A program made the translations under genes and the position numbers. From assembly GCA_035772405.1 (NCBI GenBank), contig JAYKKM010000134.1, forward strand, positions 158,501 through 222,500: a stretch of DNA of 64,000 nt, in the 5' to 3' direction. Shown one piece after another: positions 57,183 through 64,000 of the stretch; the stretch's first letter is position 1, and every line of letters starts with the position of its first letter. Source of the stretch: Chrysogorgia sp. JL179-B06 (lineage: Eukaryota > Cnidaria > Anthozoa > Scleralcyonacea > Chrysogorgiidae). The notes beneath the pieces are model-generated. The model saw only the letters and a list, made by a program, of their open reading frames with translations, made no database searches and was not told the origin of the DNA.

Positions 57183-57293
57183 AGATGAACCCTAAAGATT
57201 TTGACCGAATTATCGCTTATCTTGCGCTAGGGTACGGGATTCCTATGATGAAACATTTTGAGAAACAGTTCGAAGAACGGTCGAAGATTTAAA
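57183..57293 (+). CDS. Short repeated ORF module, copy 4 (MNPKDF)
   Basis: A 36-codon frame begins MNPKDFDRIIAYLALGYGIP, then MMKHFEKQFEERSKI and stop. Although diverged from the copy at 55845, most differences are conservative and the frame is intact for the shared region. No homologous upstream region is as clear as for copies 1 and 2. Unrecognised family. Confidence 0.4.
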
Positions 57294-57785
57294 ATGTGTG
57301 CAAGTTATGTGCAGAGTGGTGGCACGAATTCGAAATCGTACTGATTTTTAGAGCTAAACATAGAAACGAGGCAGGGTGAAACGGAGCGAGAAATCTAATT
57401 AAAATTCAAACTATGACAAACCCAATCGCATAAATTATCGAGCACGCATGGCGTTTTGCTATAGCTTTAAGGCGAGTTTAAACGAATTCCCATCGTTTAT
57501 CTACACTCTTGTTTTGTAATATGTTAGGAATAAAGACATACAAGCACTTTATAGAAGGTGCAAACGGTTTATTTTTTCTAGCTATAGGAAATTACATATG
57601 CGGATATTAACAGCTAATTACACAATCGTTTTAGACACATTGTCCGGCTCTTACAGTGTCCTCTAGTTTGGAGCGTTTAACTTTAACACGCTACCGTCCT
57701 TCGTTAACAACAAGTTGCGTTTCTTTCCTTTGTGCTCGATGGATTTTACATGAAGAACTTTGACACGAAGCGTTGTATTTACAAA
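57294..57785. other. Non-coding stretch
   Basis: No supported feature. Contains the presumed 3' flank of the minus-strand zinc-finger pseudogene. Confidence 0.4.
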
Positions 57786-58193
57786 TTAGCATCGCAGCCA
57801 CTTCTTAGAGATACCGATTGTTTTTCCACTGTCAAAGATGTGTTCGCTCTTTGACTTTGTATGGGATTTAGATTTCCCCCGCTTTTGTTGTTTATTAATA
57901 ACAGTTTCTCCATGCCGTAATCTTGCAGCTTTTAAATAATTATTAAAGTTTGTTTCCATTTCCTCTTGCCGCTTTATAAGATTTTCCAAAGTTTTCTCCA
58001 GATTTAATTATTTACTATCGACGGTAGTCTGTTCACTCTGTCGAGGTACACACATTCCAATTTTACTCCATTTTAACCACCTAGAGCGTTCTTCGATATC
58101 CATATGATGTATCTGATCGAGATGGTTTGCCAATCTAACAAGATTGGTGCTTCCACAACCAAAGACAGGACAATTTCTACGTGTACGACCCAT
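57786..58193 (-). pseudogene. Zinc-finger/coiled-coil protein with one in-frame stop
   Basis: The frame starts MGRTRRNCPVFGCGSTNLVR and continues LANHLDQIHH. This gives a C-x4-C-x12-H-x4-H finger, followed by ERSRWLKWSK. A single TAA (at 58008-58010) interrupts it, after which the same frame goes on with a charged helix (LENLIKRQEEMETNFNNYLK), a basic Lys/Ser stretch and a second stop. Total would be about 135 residues. The finger pattern recurs in fragments at 58605 and 63720. I do not know the function; nucleic-acid binding is inferred. Confidence 0.6.
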
Positions 58194-58262
58194 TATCTCG
58201 AACTGTTTACACCTCCAATGACTCACACGATTTGCCGTGCTCTTCTATGAGCATTGCTTTTT

Positions 58263-58362
58263 ATTAGGCCCGTTTAGGCCCTATTTGGCCTTCTTTGGCT
58301 CGATAAGGCCTTTTGGCCCGTTCGAAGGAGGGAGTTTATCACGCTCCCTTCACTCTATCGTA
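58263..58362 (+). repeat. GGCC-rich direct repeat, right copy
   Basis: Matches 56228-56345 with a small deletion in the GTTTATACGGTCATCACG segment. Confidence 0.85.
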
Positions 58363-58599
58363 TTCTTTAATTACACTTAATGGTTCCTACGCTTTTATCT
58401 AAGATCAGGTGGACAGCAGTGTGAACAATTGTTAAGGATTTAAAATGTGTGGACATAGAAAAATATAAACTAAAACGGACCATCACCATAGTTTAGTAGA
58501 TTTATCACTCTCACTAAGGTGAACGGAATACCCCAACAGCCGAGAAGCCCAATTGATACGGGGTTCCGAGGGCCTACGATTTAGCCAGTTGTTTTGCCT

Positions 58600-58720
58600 C
58601 GGACACTAAGTCTGTCTCATCTGCACAAAGACAAGTTTATTGAGATTAACAAACCATTTGTCGGACTTTCACGAACTACTCTCGGAAGAAAGGCAGTCTA
58701 TAATTGTCAGGCGAGTGATG
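58600..58720 (+). pseudogene. Zinc-finger fragment in the left arm
   Basis: In one frame it reads CLICTKTSLLRLTNHLSDFH, then ELLSEERQSII, i.e. C-x2-C-x11-H-x4-H followed by an ER-containing helix. This is the same arrangement as the pseudogene at 57786. The frame continues to about 58795 but looks non-coding there. Mirrored in the right arm at 63720-63830 (minus). Confidence 0.5.
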
Positions 58721-58872
58721 AAAATACACTTTAATTTCATTTTATTCCCTAATACAACAACAATTAGGCTGACGAACACGAGAAAATGAACCCTGCAGTG
58801 TAACATTTTTAATATAAAGATAACGGCTAACGTGTAAATATAATACCGACAGTAACAAGTGAATTCAGAATG

Positions 58873-59568
58873 CTATAATTGTTTATCCTTATTCACAAAT
58901 AGAGTTATTTCCTTGTCGGAGCTAACATCCGTCAAATTTTCAAGTTCTATCGCATCAATTGTAATAACTCGCTCTTTCTTTGCGTGACAGAGATACCCCA
59001 AAAGCGCCGCGACGACGACAAGAAAAACCAAAGTGACCGGAATCATTATCCAAAGCCGATTTCCCCTCTTGGTGTGTTTCGAAGTTTTCTTACGTATAGT
59101 GATCATGCTTGTTTTCATTTTAGCAACATCATACGGGTGGGTCGCCAGTGAAGTCAGTCCAGTTCTCATTTTAGGAATAGCGTACGGGTGGGTCGCCAAC
59201 GATGTCAGTCCAGACGCAGTTAACGGATGGTCCGATGGACAGCATGTTAGGATTGAAGTGCCTATGAAGAGACTCTTGGTTAGGAAGCACTTGAGCGGGT
59301 TGTTTCTCAGATCGACAAGTTTAAATTTTCGTAGGATGCGGAGCTCGTCCTTCGATATCCTTTCGATGCTATTGTTGGTTAAAATTAACGCGTTGTAGCC
59401 CGTCGGCAGGTTGTACGGTATAACTGCACGGTGACAGTTGGCGCAGTTCACCACTTTTCTCTTTTGCGAGCAGAAGCATTCGTTAGGACATGCAGTTGTA
59501 GTACAGGTTATGACCAAAATACAGGATACCAGGCAGAACATATTTACGTATGTCGCATCAAAACGCAT
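58873..59568 (-). CDS. Small LRR transmembrane protein (intact copy)
   Basis: A predicted type-I surface protein of 231 residues. Order: N-terminal signal peptide (MFCLVSCILVITCTT), LRRNT-like cap (ACPNECFCSQKRKVVNC), about two leucine-rich repeats (LILTNNSIERI and LVDLRNNPLKC), a short Cys-containing cap with tandem 17-residue repeats (LTSLATHPY twice), a basic stretch, one transmembrane helix (PVTLVFLVVVAALLGYL) and an acidic cytoplasmic tail ending NKDKQL. The start at MRFDA is chosen because it is the one shared with the sister copy at 62863; an upstream ATG (59631) is open only here. The two-LRR ectodomain is unusually small. Ligand unknown; recognition or adhesion is inferred. Confidence 0.82.
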   Translation of the reverse strand: MRFDATYVNMFCLVSCILVITCTTTACPNECFCSQKRKVVNCANCHRAVIPYNLPTGYNALILTNNSIERISKDELRILRKFKLVDLRNNPLKCFLTKSLFIGTSILTCCPSDHPLTASGLTSLATHPYAIPKMRTGLTSLATHPYDVAKMKTSMITIRKKTSKHTKRGNRLWIMIPVTLVFLVVVAALLGYLCHAKKERVITIDAIELENLTDVSSDKEITLFVNKDKQL

Positions 59569-59990
59569 TATGACAGATGTTCGGGTTTTGCAATTCGACC
59601 CTTTAAGACACCTAGCCATGTGACACCTCAACTCATTAATTGTTACCCACAGTTTGACATGACAGGATGGGCCAATGCTCTGGAAAACCTACACGCCTAG
59701 GATAAATTTTGGAGATGTTTTTAAACGGATACGGTGTTTTTGCACGTGTTGCGGTGAACGCATTGTAATTGTTCAAATGATAGAAAAATACTACGACCCG
59801 AAACAGTAAGCTAGCTTCAGCGATAACGAAAAAACTTTTTCGCGCGGCGAAAGCATCGTATAAAAAGACAAGCTAAAACTAACAAGAAAAGATGTTCATG
59901 AGCGGGTACGCGCTCAGTAAATCTTTAACATTTTATTCTGAAATGATTCCTATATGAACCATAACATATTCGTCGATTTACGATAATCTC
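59569..59990 (-). promoter_or_regulatory. Shared upstream region of the left LRR gene
   Basis: The 5' flank is conserved with the right copy (62440-62862) despite being outside the coding frame; no clear TATA box was seen. Confidence 0.4.
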
Positions 59991-60070
59991 TGTGAACCGT
60001 GATCGCTTAGAAAAGATTCGAGATCTTGTCACTATGCCTAAATTTAACTATACTATAGTTATTCAATCCC

Positions 60071-60290
60071 TACGATATCCTCGGCGTTCGACTGTACCTG
60101 CGGGTTCAAATGCATCTTCAAAGAGATGAACCCTAATAATTTTGTCCGTATTATGACTTATCTCACTTTATTGTACACAGTTCCTATGAGGAAGAAACCC
60201 TTCGGGAAACAGTGCGAAGAGCTGTTCAAGATCTCGAACCTATTGACACTAAGGAATATGAACGTAAGCCAGTTGGAAATTGTGGCATGA
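60071..60290 (+). CDS. Short repeated ORF module, copy 3 (MNPNNF family)
   Basis: A frame of about 55 codons from ATG 60124 reads MNPNNFVRIMTYLTLLYTVP, then KKPFGKQCEELFKISNLL, a short variable tail and TGA. The frame is also open upstream for at least 18 codons (CTCGFKCIFKE before the Met), so the ATG may not be the true start. It is the copy closest to the decayed gene at 60590. Unrecognised; compare 55845 and 57183. Confidence 0.45.
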
Positions 60291-60528
60291 AAGTAATGCT
60301 GGGAAACTGTTCCCAAAGACATTATTTGCATATTACCGTGTGCAATAAAGTCATTAAGATTGAAACAAAGGGATAAGTTTAGTCATTAAGAAATGAAACA
60401 ACTAAATATGTTATAAAAATGCGGATAGTTTTTTGTGCGACATAGCTTAATAGATTGATTTTCGCGGAGGTTACTTTTTTTTCTTGGGCGGACCTCTGCG
60501 AAGACACCTGATTAATCTCTATTCTGGG

Positions 60529-60538
60529 TATATAAAAG
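60529..60538 (+). promoter_or_regulatory. TATA box of the gene at 60590
   Basis: TATATAAAAG lies about 52 bases before the ATG, with CATTCAGTC about 12 bases downstream as a possible initiator region. A compact core promoter. Confidence 0.65.
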
Positions 60539-60589
60539 AACATTCAGTCCGGAGCGATCATTCACTTTCAGTACCACCTCTCTACAGCA

Positions 60590-61102
60590 ATGGAAAACAT
60601 CGTTGGTGTGATAGATATGGATGGCTTCAAGATCAGAAAGCAGTTCCTATGCAAAGAGCTTGGCATGATAAAAATGAGTGAAGTCTTCCTTCTTTTTCGA
60701 CATTGGTGTCAGATGGAGAGATCTCGACCGAAAAGACTCTATATCTTGTCATTACGTGCAGAAGTACATCCATAAACTTCCAATGGGTGACCTCGTGGTA
60801 CAAAGGCGTACCCGCTCAAAGCATTGAACGGGTTGGTTACCGAGTTTTATGCAAGTATCAAAAGGGATAAAGAGTCAGCACTTGCGTACAAGGGAGGGAT
60901 CCTCGAACGCAATCTATTAAACGAATTATAAATTCCTTCAGTGAACCTGGAAAATTGCGGGTGTCCAAAAGCCGAAGCATTATTTGATGCATTGGTATGG
61001 CTGGAGCCGTGTGGAAATCACACGGAGCCTAACGCCTACCATCACTGCGCCAAAGTTGAAGTGGAGGCTTTCAGACACTGGTTAATAAATCAGGTTCACT
61101 GA
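60590..61102 (+). pseudogene. Decayed gene of an unrecognised family (VIDMDGF / GCPKAE)
   Basis: The ATG has a good context after a close TATA box. Pieces in order: VIDMDGFKIRKQFLCKELG; after a frameshift near 60680, FFFDIGVRWRDLDRKDS and VQKYIHKLPMGD; after further shifts, EFYASIKRDKESALAYKGG and LERNLLNEL. A TAA follows, then IPSVNLENCGCPKAEALFDA, LVWLEPCGNHTEP and YHHCAKVEVEAFRHWL to a stop. The parts join into one protein of roughly 165-170 residues. I do not recognise a named domain. The N-terminal acidic strand and later conserved Glu, Cys and His could suit an RNase H-fold nuclease or a zinc site, but this is inference. Confidence 0.6.
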
Positions 61103-61154
61103 AGGAATTCCTAATCGCTTTAATAGATCGCACTCGTTGTATCTCCCTTGTGCA
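60886..61154. repeat. Inverted duplication of the gene's middle segment
   Basis: 60886-60949 is mirrored at 61091-61154 (shared AATTCCTTCAGTGAACCTG and ATCTATTAAA). Read on the minus strand, the second copy gives DLLKRLGIPSVNL without the stop seen in the first, so it is a fragment of a better-preserved relative. Confidence 0.8.
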
Positions 61155-61311
61155 GGAAAAAAGAAGAAAAAAAACGGTTCTTTTAAGAACCACCAATTTA
61201 CTCCAAAAGAAAACAGCGAATCGTTCGATTCTCCCTAATTGTATATAGAGAGCTTCACAGTCACATCAATCAACCGATCAAATAAATGCTTAAAACCATG
61301 ATCAAGTACAT

Positions 61312-61328
<17 letters not shown>
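61155..61328. other. Short non-coding stretch
   Basis: Purine-rich AAAAAAGAAGAAAAAAAAC at 61158 and a (CA)n run before the (TA)n tract. Confidence 0.4.

Positions 61329-61378
<50 letters not shown>
61329..61378. repeat. (TA)n microsatellite
   Basis: About 50 bp of TA following a short (CA)n. Confidence 0.95.
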
Positions 61379-61379
<1 letters not shown>

Positions 61380-61444
61380 GTGTAGGTTTTGGTCTACGAA
61401 ATGCAAAGAGTGCTCAACAACATATAGTTAGAGCAAATAATAGA

Positions 61445-62416
<972 letters not shown>

Positions 62417-63824
62417 CTAAGCGATCACGGTTCACAGAGATTATCGTAAATCGATGAATTTGTTATGGTTCATATAGGATTCATTTCAGCATAAAATGTT
62501 AAAGATTTACTGAGCGCGTACCCGCTCATGAACATCTTTTCTTGTTAGTTTTAGCTTGTCTTTTTATACGATGCTTTCGCCGCGCGAAAAAGTTTTTTCG
62601 TTATCGCTGAAGCTAGCTTACTGTTTCGGGTCGTAGTATTTTTCTATCATTTGAACAATTACAATGCGTTCACCGCAACACGTGCAAAAACACCGTATCC
62701 GTTTAAAAACATCTCCAAAATTTATCCTAGGCGTGTAGGTTTTCCAGAGCATTGGCCCATCCTGTCATGTCAAACTGTGGGTAATAATTAATGAGTTGAG
62801 GTGTCACATGGCTAGGTGTCTTAAAGGGTCGAATTGCAAATCCCGAACATATATCTGTCATAATGCGTTTTGATGCGACATACGTAAAGATGTTCTGCCT
62901 GGTATCCTGTATTTTGGTCATAACCTGTACTACAATTGCATGTCCTAACGAATGCTTCTGCTCGCAAAAGAGAAAAGTGGTGAACTGCGCCAACAGTCAC
63001 CGCGCAGTTATACCGTACAACCTGCCGACGGGCTACAACGCGTTAATTTTAACCAACAATAGCATCGAAAGGATATCGAAGGACGAGCTCCGCATCCTAC
63101 GAAAATTTAAACTTGTCGATCTGAGAAACAACCCGCTCAAGTGCTTCCTAACCAAGAGTCTCTTCATAGGCACTTCAATCCTAACAAGCTGTCCATCGGA
63201 CCATCCGTTAACTGCGTCTGTACTGACATCGTTGGCGACCCACCCGTACGCTATTCCTAAAATGAGAACTGGACTGACTTCACTGGCGACCCACCCGTAT
63301 GCTGTTGCTAAAATGAAAACAAGCATGATCACTATACGTAAGAAAACTTCGAAACACACCAAGAGGGGAAATCGGCTTTGGATAACAATTCCGGTCACTT
63401 TGGTTTTTCTTGTCGTCGTCGCGGCGCTTTTGGGGTATCTCTGTCACGCAAAGAAAGAGCGAGTTATTACAATTGATGCGATATAGAACTTGAAAATTTG
63501 ACGGATGTTAGCTCCGACGAGGAAATAACTCTATTTGTAAATAAGGATAAACAATTATAGCATTCTGAATTCACTTGTTACTGTCGTTATTATATTTACA
63601 CGTTAGCCGTTATCTTTATATTAAAAATGTTACACTGCAGGGTTCATTTTCTCGTGTTCGTCAGCCTAATTGTTGTTGTATTAGGGAATAAAATGAAATT
63701 AAAGTGTATTTTCATCACTCGCCTGACAATTATAGACTGCCTTTCTTCCGAGAGTAGTTGGTGAAAGTCCGACAAATGGTTTGTTAATCTCAATAAACTT
63801 GTCTTTGTGCAGATGAGACAGACT
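62417..63824. repeat. Inverted duplication, right arm (1.4 kb)
   Basis: Reverse complement of 58607-60010. The arms are about 2.4 kb apart and the LRR genes are head to head. Confidence 0.93.
62863..63486 (+). pseudogene. Small LRR transmembrane protein, tail frameshifted
   Basis: Same protein as the copy at 58873 through the signal peptide, LRRNT-like cap, two LRRs, LTSLATHPY repeats and the transmembrane helix. After VITIDAI a 2-bp insertion (GCGATATAG instead of GCGATAG) gives an immediate stop. This removes about 24 residues of the acidic cytoplasmic tail; the tail sequence is still present downstream out of frame. One LRRNT Cys is lost (NCANC reads NCANS). The upstream ATG available in the left copy is out of frame here. 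It could still make a membrane protein without the signalling tail, so pseudogene is a judgement. Confidence 0.75.
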
Positions 63825-63830
63825 TCCCAG
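63720..63830 (-). pseudogene. Zinc-finger fragment in the right arm
   Basis: Minus-strand frame with CLICTKTSLLRLTNHLSDFH and SEERQSII, mirror of 58600-58720. The ORF's N-terminal part upstream of 63825 belongs to a different, non-homologous sequence. Confidence 0.5.
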
Positions 63831-64000
63831 CTAGCACACAACGTAATCACAACGTTGGTTAAAGGTTGTGGGAAAGTTAAGTCGGACCTAACTTTCACAC
63901 AACGTTGACACAACTTTGGCACGGAATATGTGGCATGATAACGTTGTACGAACGTTATATTAACGTTGGCATTTAACGTTAATTATGCCGTGAATTGTTT
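63826..64000. repeat. Repeat dense in AACGTT palindromes, cut by the window end
   Basis: Begins CCCAGCTAGCACACAACGT at the exact end of the right arm and contains at least six AACGTT hexamers in about 140 bp. It is probably the terminus of a transposon or satellite that continues beyond the window. Confidence 0.65.

Larger units (their letters stand above)
58607..60010. repeat. Inverted duplication, left arm (1.4 kb)
   Basis: It matches the reverse complement of 62417-63824 almost throughout. It includes the zinc-finger fragment, the LRR gene and about 380 bp of LRR-gene upstream sequence. Homology stops abruptly at both ends. Confidence 0.93.

Noticed and set aside
59033..59398. 121-codon plus-strand frame, mirrored at 63033-63398
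   Set aside because: Exact antisense of the LRR gene; open only because of the coding frame on the other strand.

Overview
This is eukaryotic, AT-rich, repeat-dominated DNA, most likely from a marine invertebrate. A cnidarian (coral or anemone type) is my best guess, with modest confidence. The basis is the mix of element types: Harbinger, CR1/L2-like LINE, Penelope-like elements with hammerhead ribozymes, Gypsy, tRNA-derived SINEs and many long-armed MITEs. Nothing bacterial is present: no operons, ribosome binding sites or CRISPR array.

Layout. 1-4.9 kb: two MITEs, a LINE 3' end and three tRNA-derived SINE copies. 4.9-9.5 kb: a near-complete PIF/Harbinger transposon with a frameshifted DDE transposase, a Myb/SANT-like partner gene and a third, cysteine-rich zinc-binding exon, flanked by a 28-bp direct repeat. 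9.8-16.4 kb: foldback repeats, a 264-bp satellite split by a 1.33-kb element packed with a TTCGAA-centred palindrome, then a MITE with amplified end repeats. 16.6-21.1 kb: SINEs, a (TA)n tract, a MITE and a 5'-truncated LINE. 22.1-22.8 kb: two spliced WD40 exons resembling KIF21-family kinesins, the best evidence for a conserved host gene. 25.2-26.7 kb: a MITE carrying a nested, internally deleted element with a RecQ-like helicase N-terminus. 26.8-31.4 kb: a decayed Gypsy element on the minus strand with both LTRs. 33-40.6 kb: large hairpin MITEs and a 2.7-kb pyrimidine-rich minisatellite.

40.6-48.1 kb: a Penelope-like (PLE) cluster. Two copies lie in inverted orientation, with five type-I hammerhead ribozyme units and long (TA)n tracts beside them. 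A third, older PLE is interrupted by a MITE. 50.1 kb: a textbook hAT MITE with a perfect 8-bp target duplication. 52.1-55.3 kb: a 3'-truncated Gypsy element on the plus strand.

55.4-63.9 kb differs from the rest. A 1.4-kb inverted duplication carries two head-to-head copies of a small signal-peptide/LRR/transmembrane protein gene; one is intact and one has a frameshifted tail. Around and between them are four copies of a short ORF module, a zinc-finger pseudogene with two fragment copies, and a TATA-driven decayed gene of an unrecognised family (N-terminal VIDMDGF, C-terminal conserved Cys/His). These are low-copy, gene-like sequences that no transposon class I recognise explains. They are the best place to look for something undescribed.

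Limits: splice forms, element family names and percent identities were judged by eye. Most coding sequences here are broken by frameshifts or stops.
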